Shown: positions 1 through 5,352, counted from the stretch's first letter. The stretch is 6,420 nucleotides of DNA from Bacillota bacterium (GCA_023416695.1 JAEZGY010000069.1:1-6420), one strand, 5' to 3'. Notes: generated by a model from the letters alone, not told the origin. Program-made: numbers and translations.

Positions 1-38
1 AAGTAAGAGCATGTGAAAAGTAAAAATTTTGGCAGCAT

Positions 39-84
39 GCGAAAACGGAGTTTTTGCTAACATTTGAAAATCATAGATTTTCAA
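39..84. repeat. Two short perfect hairpins of a CNNAG-core family
   Basis: Positions 39-57 form arms GCGAAAAC and GTTTTTGC (one G-T wobble) around loop GGA. Positions 64-84 form arms TTGAAAATC and GATTTTCAA around loop ATA, a 9-bp perfect stem. Both have an A-rich left arm, a T-rich right arm and a central CNNAG, as do three hairpins at 470-580. They lie downstream of the 67-residue gene, beyond its U-run. Arms and loops are read directly from the sequence; their role is unknown. Confidence 0.7.
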
Positions 85-171
85 GGTATGAGAAAAATAA
101 AACAAATATAGGCAGATAATAAACATAGAAAAAGCAAAATTCATGACTTGAGTCACGATAACTAAATTAAG

Positions 172-184
172 GTAAAAAAGAAAT
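172..184 (-). terminator. U-run terminator of the small membrane protein gene
   Basis: Immediately after the TAA stop, the minus strand reads a T-rich stretch with a run of six T (plus-strand A run at 174-179). Archaeal termination commonly needs only such a U-tract. A 12-base dyad at 144-155 (TGACT, TG, AGTCA) lies just beyond it and may be incidental. Confidence 0.5.
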
Positions 185-388
185 TTAATGTACTCTTTTG
201 GATCTGTTCATGAACTTAAACAGGAAGAATACAATTATGGCCAGTATAATGAGCACTACCACTACTATAGCTACCATTCCAAATATTCCAATGAGCCCCA
301 GTTTTCCAAGAAAACCAAGCTTTGCAGCGCCTCCCATTTTCGCGGCGCCGCCTAATTTCCATATTGCAGTGTTAAATAAATTTACCAT
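185..388 (-). CDS. Small Lys/Gly hexad-repeat single-helix membrane protein (67 aa), hypothetical
   Basis: I do not recognise a family. What is visible: a 67-residue protein with a short N-terminus (residues 1-10), then four back-to-back hexads KLGGAA, KMGGAA, KLGFLG and KLGLIG (residues 11-34). A long hydrophobic helix of Ile/Val/Leu/Phe follows (about 35-58), then a basic tail (KFMNRSKRVH). It is probably an integral or membrane-active peptide with one helix; the basic residues on both sides leave topology open. The start is supported by GGGTGAT on the minus strand (392-398), three bases before the ATG and close to the archaeal anti-Shine-Dalgarno complement. A T6 run follows the stop. A TTG-initiated frame on the opposite strand (198-392) has no ribosome site and is taken as a shadow. 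The gene stands alone. Possible roles such as a peptide bacteriocin, a toxin of a type I-like pair or a membrane regulator cannot be separated from sequence. Confidence 0.75.
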   Translation of the reverse strand: MVNLFNTAIWKLGGAAKMGGAAKLGFLGKLGLIGIFGMVAIVVVVLIILAIIVFFLFKFMNRSKRVH

Positions 389-412
389 GTGAAATCACCC
401 TTTAATTTTTGG

Positions 413-467
413 TTAAACCATTAAACTTAATTTGCATCTTTTTTAAACCATTAAACTTAATTTGCAT
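413..467. repeat. Two-copy direct tandem repeat, period 30
   Basis: The same 25 bases, beginning TTAAACCATTAAACTTAA, occur exactly at 413-437 and 443-467. The spacers are CTTTT-like and the period is 30 bp. The repeats sit directly upstream of the ribosome site of the 67-residue gene, so they are in its promoter or 5' leader. They may be operator sites or a simple slippage duplication. Two copies with 5-base spacers do not make a CRISPR array. Confidence 0.85.
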
Positions 468-469
468 GT

Positions 470-580
470 TTTAAAATCTGAGGATTTTAAACTCAAAAAA
501 ATTAAACTTTCGAAAATCGTAGATTTTCAACCGTGAAAATTTTCAATTTTCACATGTCCCAAAAAACCATAGGTTTTTTG
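470..580. repeat. Cluster of four hairpins upstream of the small membrane gene
   Basis: Four perfect inverted repeats are packed into 111 bases. 470-491: arms TTTAAAATC and GATTTTAAA, loop TGAG. 512-528: arms GAAAATC and GATTTTC, loop GTA. 533-553: arms GTGAAAAT and ATTTTCAC, loop TTTCA. 560-580: arms CAAAAAACC and GGTTTTTTG, loop ATA. The first, second and fourth share the CNNAG centre with the hairpins at 39-84. The stem base pair next to the loop changes from C-G within AATC/GATT to C-G within AACC/GGTT with matched changes on both arms, so pairing rather than primary sequence is kept. A T7 run follows at 585-591. Confidence 0.75.
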
Positions 581-614
581 AGGATTTTTTTACGGCTTTA
601 GTGAATTAGTAGTA

Positions 615-628
615 ATTTATATATAAAT
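615..628 (-). promoter_or_regulatory. Perfect palindromic TATA box
   Basis: ATTTATATATAAAT is a perfect 14-base palindrome containing TTTATATA, the methanogen box A consensus, and is the strongest TATA element in the window. Read on the minus strand it would start RNA near 590-600 and give the 67-residue gene a leader of about 200 bases that contains the hairpin cluster and the tandem repeat. Because it is palindromic, the opposite direction (antisense to the HxlR gene) cannot be excluded. Confidence 0.4.
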
Positions 629-686
629 GTTATTTTAATGATTGATTTTATCAAATGGCGAATAATGCATATATTTCTTTTTAAGA

Positions 687-1052
687 CTATCCCTTCTTCG
701 GTGGAGGTAGAGATAATATCCATTTCTTTATGGCTTTAAACAAGGGAAGAAATGCGTTGCCGTGTTCAGTAAGAGAATATTCTACCCTGGGCGGTACTTC
801 TGGGTAGACAACCCTATCAATAATGTTAATTTTTTCCAGATACCTCAGGTGATCTGTGAGGGTTTTCGAATTGATGTTACCCATCCTCCTCTGCAACTCA
901 GTGAACCTCAAAGTCTCATCATGGAGGCACCATATGATCATTAAGTTCCATTTGCTCCCCAGAGCCTCAAACAGCTTAAGTGTATCATTATCGATATTTT
1001 CAAGAGCTTCAAGTAGTTTAAGCATATCTTCATCGTTATTTTCAGATTTCAT
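687..1052 (-). CDS. HxlR-family winged-helix transcriptional regulator
   Basis: This is a 121-residue DNA-binding regulator. The HxlR winged helix-turn-helix spans about residues 27-112. It begins with the family signature LGSKWNLMII (31-40), continues with the ELQRRM...KTLTDHLRYLE recognition region (52-73), and has the diagnostic wing VVYPEVPPRVEYSLTEHG (81-98). It ends at the usual aromatic helix (KKWI). HxlR proteins bind as dimers and many sense electrophiles or redox stress through an N-terminal cysteine. Here that cysteine is absent and the only cysteine is Cys42 after the KWNLMIIW helix. The first 26 residues are an acidic extension that partly repeats itself (LKLLEALENID then LKLFEALGSKW). 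No clear ribosome site precedes the ATG at 1052, so Met10 is an alternative start. The gene is divergent from the DUF362/EFR1 pair, which it probably controls. All six arginines are AGG codons, unlike the divergent genes. Confidence 0.93.
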   Translation of the reverse strand: MKSENNDEDMLKLLEALENIDNDTLKLFEALGSKWNLMIIWCLHDETLRFTELQRRMGNINSKTLTDHLRYLEKINIIDRVVYPEVPPRVEYSLTEHGNAFLPLFKAIKKWILSLPPPKKG

Positions 1053-1059
1053 GTTAATA

Positions 1060-1140
1060 TATCCATTAGTTACTTTTACGTTACATTGTTAATTTCCTGA
1101 TACTGATGTATTTAAATAATTATGGGATTTAAATCTATCG
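1060..1140. promoter_or_regulatory. Divergent control region with candidate operator repeats
   Basis: The region lies between the HxlR start and the DUF362 gene. GTTAC occurs at 1069-1073 and 1080-1084, 11 bp apart (one helical turn). ATTTAAAT occurs at 1110-1117 and again inside the perfect palindrome GATTTAAATC at 1126-1135, centres 17 bp apart. The first ATTTAAAT is placed to act as the TATA box of the HxlR gene on the minus strand, giving a leader of about 30-35 bases. Autoregulation through these repeats is an inference. Confidence 0.35.
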
Positions 1141-1148
1141 TTTGTGCT

Positions 1149-1160
1149 GAAACTTAAATA
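1149..1160 (+). promoter_or_regulatory. Candidate BRE/TATA promoter of the DUF362-EFR1 operon
   Basis: GAAACTTAAATA has the purine-rich BRE followed by a TATA-like element. A start site about 25 bases downstream (near 1182-1187) would give a leader of roughly 35 bases to the ATG at 1220. It would also make the upstream in-frame ATG at 1190 nearly leaderless, which argues further for the 1220 start. Confidence 0.4.
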
Positions 1161-1206
1161 TCTAACACGGAAATTATTGACAACATATCATGGACTCGTT
1201 GTCGAT

Positions 1207-1215
1207 GGAGATGAT
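1207..1215 (+). promoter_or_regulatory. Ribosome binding site that fixes the DUF362 start at 1220
   Basis: GGAGATGAT differs by one base from GGAGGTGAT, the complement of the archaeal 16S rRNA tail. It ends four bases before the ATG at 1220. In-frame ATGs at 1190, 1205 and 1211 have no ribosome site upstream, and the last two overlap or abut this element. Confidence 0.7.
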
Positions 1216-1219
1216 ATAC

Positions 1220-2416
1220 ATGGATAAAAATGAAAAGACTGTATCTGTTGTACGCTGTGAGAACTACGGTAGAGATCAGGTCTATGATGCAGTGAAGAAA
1301 TCGATGGAACTGCTCGGTGGTCTGGGACAATTCGTCTCACCTGGCCAGAAAGTGTTCTTGAAGTTTAACATGCTCGTGGGCTCGGCCCCTGAGGCCTGTG
1401 TAACGACCAACCCTGATATTGTATATGCGGTCGCTCGTTTGTTGAAAGAACATGGCTGTAAGGTTGTTATGGGCGACAGCCCTGGGGGAGGGCTACTTTA
1501 CACGGAAGATGTCCTCAAGAAGCAATATGCAATTTCAGGCTACAAAGAAGTGTCTGAAAAACTGAAAATACCTTTAAACTATGATACTGGCTTTCAGGGA
1601 GTCATGGCACCTTCAGGTAGGCTTGTGAAGCGGTTTTCGATCATAAATCCGGCATTAGAAGCAGATGCAATTGTCGTCGTGTCCAAAGCCAAGACAGGTG
1701 CTTTGTTGGGCATGACTGGCGGGACGAAAAATATTTTTGGGCTTGTGCCTGGCTTAGAAAAGCCTGTGTACCACGCGAACTATCCGAACATATATGATTT
1801 TTGCCAGGTTTTCCTCGACCTGAACGAGGTGGTGAAACCGAAGCTCCAAATCATGGACGCTATCATGGGCCAGGATGGCGACGGCCCCATTGCTGGAACG
1901 CCCCGGAAAATTGGTGCTGTACTGGCGAGCGGTGACTATAATGCTATTGATGTGATCACAGCCCGACTCATGTCACTGGATCTGGGGAGAATGCCCATGC
2001 TCAAGGTGGCCGTGGAAAGGGGATACTTGAGAGAGGACTTCAGCGACGTGACCATTGTCGGTGACTCCATGGAAGACCTGATAGCCAAAGACTTTAAAGG
2101 CCCGTCCACATACGCCGGCCCCGAAATGACGAGATATGCTGATTTTAACCGAATGAGTGGAATGGGTTTTACCCTGATGAAGAAAGCGGCACTCCGGCCG
2201 CACATTCATAAGGACAAATGCATCGACTGCATGAAGTGCATACGAATATGCCCTGTGAAGACAATCAAAATGGAAAATAAAAAACCCTCCATCAACTATA
2301 TGAAGTGCATCAACTGCTACTGCTGCCACGAAATGTGCGACACACGTGCTATATCCCTTGAAAGGAGCCTTTTTGGGAAGATTATGGTGGGAGTCATGAG
2401 CATGAGAGGAAAATAG
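1220..2416 (+). CDS. DUF362 protein with C-terminal 2[4Fe-4S] ferredoxin domain
   Basis: This is a 398-residue cytoplasmic protein with no signal peptide. The DUF362 domain covers about residues 7-290. It has the characteristic VFLKFN segment (about 45-50), TTNPDIVYAVARLLKEHG (62-79), the VVMGDSPGG motif (82-90), the SKAKTG/TGGTKNIFGLVPG region (155-178) and MDAIMGQDGDGP (212-223). A bacterial-type ferredoxin domain follows, with clusters on Cys334, 337, 340 and 344 (CxxCxxCxxxCP) and on Cys363, 366, 369 and 373. The second motif ends in CD rather than CP and carries an extra Cys368. The family is associated with iron-sulfur electron transfer but its reaction is not known to me. It is first in a probable two-gene operon with the EFR1 protein, divergent from HxlR. 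The longer frame from 1190 would add ten residues but lacks a ribosome site. The gene is GC-richer than its neighbours (62 of 120 bases in 2041-2160). Confidence 0.93.
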   Translation: MDKNEKTVSVVRCENYGRDQVYDAVKKSMELLGGLGQFVSPGQKVFLKFNMLVGSAPEACVTTNPDIVYAVARLLKEHGCKVVMGDSPGGGLLYTEDVLKKQYAISGYKEVSEKLKIPLNYDTGFQGVMAPSGRLVKRFSIINPALEADAIVVVSKAKTGALLGMTGGTKNIFGLVPGLEKPVYHANYPNIYDFCQVFLDLNEVVKPKLQIMDAIMGQDGDGPIAGTPRKIGAVLASGDYNAIDVITARLMSLDLGRMPMLKVAVERGYLREDFSDVTIVGDSMEDLIAKDFKGPSTYAGPEMTRYADFNRMSGMGFTLMKKAALRPHIHKDKCIDCMKCIRICPVKTIKMENKKPSINYMKCINCYCCHEMCDTRAISLERSLFGKIMVGVMSMRGK

Positions 2417-2468
2417 GCTATCTCATCGTACAGATGCCTTTGTCAATATTGTAAAACCAACAATGAGC

Positions 2469-2472
2469 GGAG
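2469..2472 (+). promoter_or_regulatory. Ribosome binding site that fixes the EFR1 start at 2481
   Basis: GGAG lies eight bases before the ATG at 2481. The in-frame ATG at 2463 is preceded only by AT-rich DNA without a purine-rich site, and this GGAG falls inside its reading frame. Starting at 2481 also places the flavodoxin strand at the very N-terminus (MKTIIYYFTGTGNS), as is usual in the family. Confidence 0.6.
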
Positions 2473-2480
2473 AATTAAAA

Positions 2481-3272
2481 ATGAAAACTATAATTTACTA
2501 TTTCACAGGAACAGGCAACTCACTATATATAGCCCGTCAACTAGGAAAACAACTCGAAAACTGCCAGGTTAGATCTATGTCTAGGAAGCCGCCAACCAAA
2601 TCAGTCGGTGGCCCTGATGAAAATATCGGATTTGTCTTTCCAGTATATTACTGGGGAATGCCGATGATAGTTAAACGATTCGTCGAAAAACTAAACATAA
2701 ACAAAGGAGCCTATATTTTTGCCATTGTGAATTATAGGGGATTAAAAATAGACACGTTAGGCCTACTTAATGATGTTTTAAAACAGAAAGGTGTTGAATT
2801 AGCTTATGGATATGGGACAAAGATGCCTGGAAACTCTATTACCAATTATGGCCCACCATCTCCTGAAAAAACACGTAAAATTATAGAAAGTGCCAATTTT
2901 AAGATAGATGAAGTCGCCAAAGCCGCCGCAAAAAAAGAAGTACGATCCATTAGGAGGTTAGGTACTCGTATTAGTAGATGGGGCAACAGTTCAATGTACA
3001 AAAACATCGAAAAATTTGATGAAAAATTTACAGCAACAGAAAACTGTACCGGCTGCGGCATTTGCAGTGAGATTTGCCCAGTTCAAAATATAAAGCTTGA
3101 AAACCAAACGCCTACCTGGCAACACCATTGCGAAAAATGTGTGGCATGTATTCAGTGGTGCCCAAAAGAAGCAATACAGTACGGCAAGAAAACAGTTGAA
3201 CGCAGGAGATATCGCAATCCTCATGTCAAAGCAAATGATATAGTTGAAGGGAATGGAACAAAAACAGGTTAA
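2481..3272 (+). CDS. EFR1-family flavodoxin-ferredoxin fusion protein
   Basis: This is a 263-residue cytoplasmic flavo/iron-sulfur protein. The N-terminal flavodoxin-like domain (about 1-150) opens with a beta strand and the FMN phosphate loop TGTGNS (residues 9-14). It continues with the FPVYYWGMP segment (about 53-61), typical of EFR1 proteins. A 2[4Fe-4S] ferredoxin domain follows, with Cys189, 192, 195, 199 and Cys217, 220, 223, 227, both in CxxCxxCxxxCP form. The C-terminal RRRYRNPHVK motif (about 241-250) is also characteristic of the family. The likely role is intramolecular electron transfer between a flavin and two iron-sulfur clusters; the physiological donor and acceptor are unknown. 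It lies 64 bases downstream of the DUF362 gene on the same strand with no terminator between them, so co-transcription under the HxlR-divergent promoter is likely. CGN codons supply 7 of 15 arginines. Confidence 0.93.
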   Translation: MKTIIYYFTGTGNSLYIARQLGKQLENCQVRSMSRKPPTKSVGGPDENIGFVFPVYYWGMPMIVKRFVEKLNINKGAYIFAIVNYRGLKIDTLGLLNDVLKQKGVELAYGYGTKMPGNSITNYGPPSPEKTRKIIESANFKIDEVAKAAAKKEVRSIRRLGTRISRWGNSSMYKNIEKFDEKFTATENCTGCGICSEICPVQNIKLENQTPTWQHHCEKCVACIQWCPKEAIQYGKKTVERRRYRNPHVKANDIVEGNGTKTG

Positions 3273-3301
3273 TATTCTATTTTAACTAGATCCAGTAGCT
3301 A

Positions 3302-3331
3302 GTGTAACCCTTTTAAACTTGGGGCTTACAC
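3302..3331 (+). other. Stem-loop in the 3' untranslated region of the EFR1 gene
   Basis: GTGTAACCC (3302-3310) pairs with GGG and TTACAC (within 3321-3331) around an 11-base AT-rich loop, with one bulged C. It is the most GC-containing hairpin of this intergenic stretch and lies 30 bases after the EFR1 stop. It may stabilise the transcript end or aid termination; it is not followed directly by a U-run. Confidence 0.4.
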
Positions 3332-3385
3332 AAAGGTCTATTTTATGTATAAATTATAGAATTTAGTGATTAAGGTATTCATGCA

Positions 3386-3400
3386 TTAATTTTTTGTTAA
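3386..3400 (+). terminator. U-run terminator of the DUF362-EFR1 operon
   Basis: A T6 run at 3390-3395 is flanked by short TTAA complements (TTAA before, TTAA after), about 115 bases past the EFR1 stop. A second T5 run lies at 3412-3416. This matches archaeal U-tract termination. The neighbouring gene is convergent, so termination here is expected. Confidence 0.45.
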
Positions 3401-3444
3401 TACGTTAGATCGTTTTTCAGGGAAGTTTATACAGTAAATTGTTT

Positions 3445-3476
3445 AAAAAAAGAAAAAAAAGAACAAAAGAAAAAAA
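3445..3476 (-). terminator. Multiple U-run terminator of the surface protein gene
   Basis: Read on the minus strand, the bases directly after the TAA stop contain T runs of 7, 4, 8 and 7 with single-base interruptions (plus-strand A runs at 3470-3476, 3465-3468, 3453-3460 and 3445-3451). Repeated U-tracts are typical strong terminators in methanogens. Confidence 0.7.
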
Positions 3477-5309
3477 TTATTTTCTTCTTGGCGCTACTAA
3501 TCCACCAAATACTGCGAGTATTGCTAATACAAGTCCTGGAAGAGGTATTCCAGTGTCCTGCATTCCAATGGTTTTGGTTGTTGCTGCAGCTTTTACAATT
3601 GTATTTCCGTTGGTGTTTGTTTGTGCTGCTGCATGGACTGTTATAGATTGTGTGTTGATTGTTGGGTTGTAAGTGCTGGTGCTGAGTGTTGGGTTTATAA
3701 TGTATTGTCCGGGTTGAGCTATGTGTAGAGAAAGCCACATGTAAGGATCTCCCACTGGTACATCATCAATAGTCCATGTTATGGTCCGTGTAGATGCATC
3801 ATAGTTCCATGTACCTACATCAACTTTGGCTCCTGCAAATTCTAAACCTTCAGGGACTACATAAGTCATTACTACATTTTTAGCAGCGTCTGGTCCATTG
3901 TTACCCACTTTTAAAGTGTACATTACAGTGTCACCTGCTACGGGGTTAGTTTTGCCAGGAGTTACTGTTAAATAGAGACTGGATTTAGAATTTATGGTTA
4001 CATTTACAAAGAGAGTCTGGTTGTCTGTTGTAGCGTTTAAATTAGCGATACCTGGAAGTTCATCAGCGGTTAATGTAGCAGTGGCAATTCCATTAGCAGT
4101 GATTTTATCGGCGCTTTTACAGTCAATAGTTCCAAGGTTTGTCTGGAAGTTCACAGGAGAACCATTTGGAATATGGCCTAAAGTCGGATCAAGAGGAGTT
4201 ACAGTAGCACCATCAAACAGGTTGTTGAAGCTGGCAGTGATTAAACTGGTTTGAGCGTTATTGATGGTAGTTGGTTTTGCTGTGAGGGTCATGTATAGCC
4301 AGTGAGTTGGGTTTGCGATTCCTGAAATTAAATTGATGAAATCAGGATGGTTAGAACCCCACCAGTTATCTTCAATATTCAATAATTGTTCCTTTTCTGT
4401 TGGTGTTGGTGGGTTTGTTGATTTTGGTTGTGTTGATGGATTTGTTGGTGCACTACTTGGATTAATACTGAAAATAGCAGTACCAGTCTGTGCACTGTTT
4501 CCTGCAATCCGGCAGAAATTAACAGTCAAATCTCCAGTATTGGCGACAGCTCCACCAAAACCATTTGCTGCGATGTTGCCTGTGAATGTACTACTGGTTA
4601 TGGTAGTAATGGCATTACTATCTTTATTTATCATATTTGTGACAGCACCACCCATTTTGGCAGTGTTGCCTGTGAATGTGCTGCTGGTTATGGTAGTAGT
4701 GGCGTTAAATTTAGAACCACTATTGAATATAGCTCCACCAGCAGTTGTTGCGATGTTACCTGTGAATGTGCTGCTGGTTATGGTGGTAGCAGCATTACTT
4801 TGATCTGCATAATTATATATGGCTCCACCAAACGTAGCAGTGTTGCCTGTAAATACACAGTTATTCACGATTAAATTACCGCAGTTATAGATGGCGCCAC
4901 CGTTCATTGAGTATCCATTTTCCAGTGTCAGGTTTTCTAGTGTTAATGTCACTCCTGGTGTTATGTTAAATATGTTACCATTGCCTTGAGCATTGATTAT
5001 AGTACCTGTCCTGCTTTTACCTATAACAGTCATATTAGTATTGATTATTATATTAGATTCATTATAAGTCCCATCTGCAATGTAAATGGTTCCATTATTT
5101 GCAACGGTGCCTGTAGCGTTAGTTATAGTAGCTTTTGCATATTGCCATGAAGAACCATTATTATTATCATTTCCAGTGGTATTGACATAAATGGCATGTG
5201 GCGCTGCTGCAACACTATGTGCTGCTGCTACACTGCTAACACCAAAAGAGAGGGCTATTACGATTCCGAAAAGCAGTAAATTGGCTTTAAATAGTTTGTT
5301 TGCGTTCAT
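3477..5309 (-). CDS. Secreted beta-helix/DUF11 adhesin-like surface protein
   Basis: This is a 610-residue extracellular protein. Residues 1-30 form a Sec signal peptide (basic MNANKLFKAN, hydrophobic core, Ala-rich cleavage region SSVAAA). About 40-280 is a right-handed parallel beta-helix of the polymorphic-repeat type (YVNTTGNDNNNGSSW opening, then coils of the form TTITSSTFTGN...GGAI.N). Residues 284-304 are a Pro/Ser/Thr-rich linker. About 310-440 begins with NIEDNWWGSN and resembles an invasin/Ig-like fold. About 444-545 is a DUF11 domain (LTVTPGKTNPVAGDTVMYTL, NNGPDAAKNVVMTYVVPEG). The C-terminus has MQDTG (583-587), a hydrophobic segment and PRRK, an apparent wall or membrane anchor. 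Many N-x-S/T sequons suggest glycosylation. Such proteins are thought to mediate adhesion or wall decoration in Methanobacteriales; the ligand is unknown. The start is fixed by GGAGGTGA nine bases upstream. The gene is monocistronic. Confidence 0.93.
   Translation of the reverse strand: MNANKLFKANLLLFGIVIALSFGVSSVAAAHSVAAAPHAIYVNTTGNDNNNGSSWQYAKATITNATGTVANNGTIYIADGTYNESNIIINTNMTVIGKSRTGTIINAQGNGNIFNITPGVTLTLENLTLENGYSMNGGAIYNCGNLIVNNCVFTGNTATFGGAIYNYADQSNAATTITSSTFTGNIATTAGGAIFNSGSKFNATTTITSSTFTGNTAKMGGAVTNMINKDSNAITTITSSTFTGNIAANGFGGAVANTGDLTVNFCRIAGNSAQTGTAIFSINPSSAPTNPSTQPKSTNPPTPTEKEQLLNIEDNWWGSNHPDFINLISGIANPTHWLYMTLTAKPTTINNAQTSLITASFNNLFDGATVTPLDPTLGHIPNGSPVNFQTNLGTIDCKSADKITANGIATATLTADELPGIANLNATTDNQTLFVNVTINSKSSLYLTVTPGKTNPVAGDTVMYTLKVGNNGPDAAKNVVMTYVVPEGLEFAGAKVDVGTWNYDASTRTITWTIDDVPVGDPYMWLSLHIAQPGQYIINPTLSTSTYNPTINTQSITVHAAAQTNTNGNTIVKAAATTKTIGMQDTGIPLPGLVLAILAVFGGLVAPRRK
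4575..4793 (-). repeat. Three near-identical coding repeats, period 90 bp
   Basis: A 39-bp block recurs at 4575-4613, 4665-4703 and 4755-4793, exactly 90 bp apart. Neighbouring copies differ at only 3 or 4 of 39 bases. It encodes TTITSSTFTGN at residues 175, 205 and 235, i.e. 30-residue beta-helix coils. A more diverged coil lies upstream in the protein (CVFTGNTA, residues 151-158). The low DNA divergence points to recent internal duplication or ongoing recombination. Confidence 0.85.
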
Positions 5310-5318
5310 TTTCTTTTT

Positions 5319-5326
5319 TCACCTCC
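5319..5326 (-). promoter_or_regulatory. Strong ribosome binding site of the surface protein gene
   Basis: GGAGGTGA on the minus strand is a full match to the archaeal 16S tail complement, nine bases before the ATG at 5309. It supports this start and predicts efficient translation. Confidence 0.85.
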
Positions 5327-5352
5327 TTTATGCGTAATAATTTAATATTTTT

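Noticed and set aside
198..392. Plus-strand 64-codon frame opposite the small membrane gene
   Set aside because: It starts at TTG without a ribosome site; the minus-strand frame has GGGTGAT, a sensible membrane protein and a terminator.
413..467. Possible CRISPR array
   Set aside because: Only two copies with a 5-base spacer, so it is a tandem duplication.
762..1092. Plus-strand frames across the HxlR gene
   Set aside because: They are antisense shadows of a gene with clear family motifs, and have no ribosome sites or recognisable products.
1936..2329. Minus-strand frames inside the DUF362 gene
   Set aside because: They overlap the conserved DUF362 and ferredoxin coding sequence on the opposite strand.
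3439..3738. Open frames on both strands over the 3' end of the surface protein gene
   Set aside because: One reads the poly-A terminator as Lys-rich protein and the other is an out-of-frame shadow; the 610-residue frame explains the DNA.
4333..4803. 156-codon plus-strand frame with repeated hydrophobic PVNVLLVMVV segments
   Set aside because: The repeats are the antisense reading of the 90-bp beta-helix coils; the true protein has a signal peptide, a strong ribosome site and known domains.
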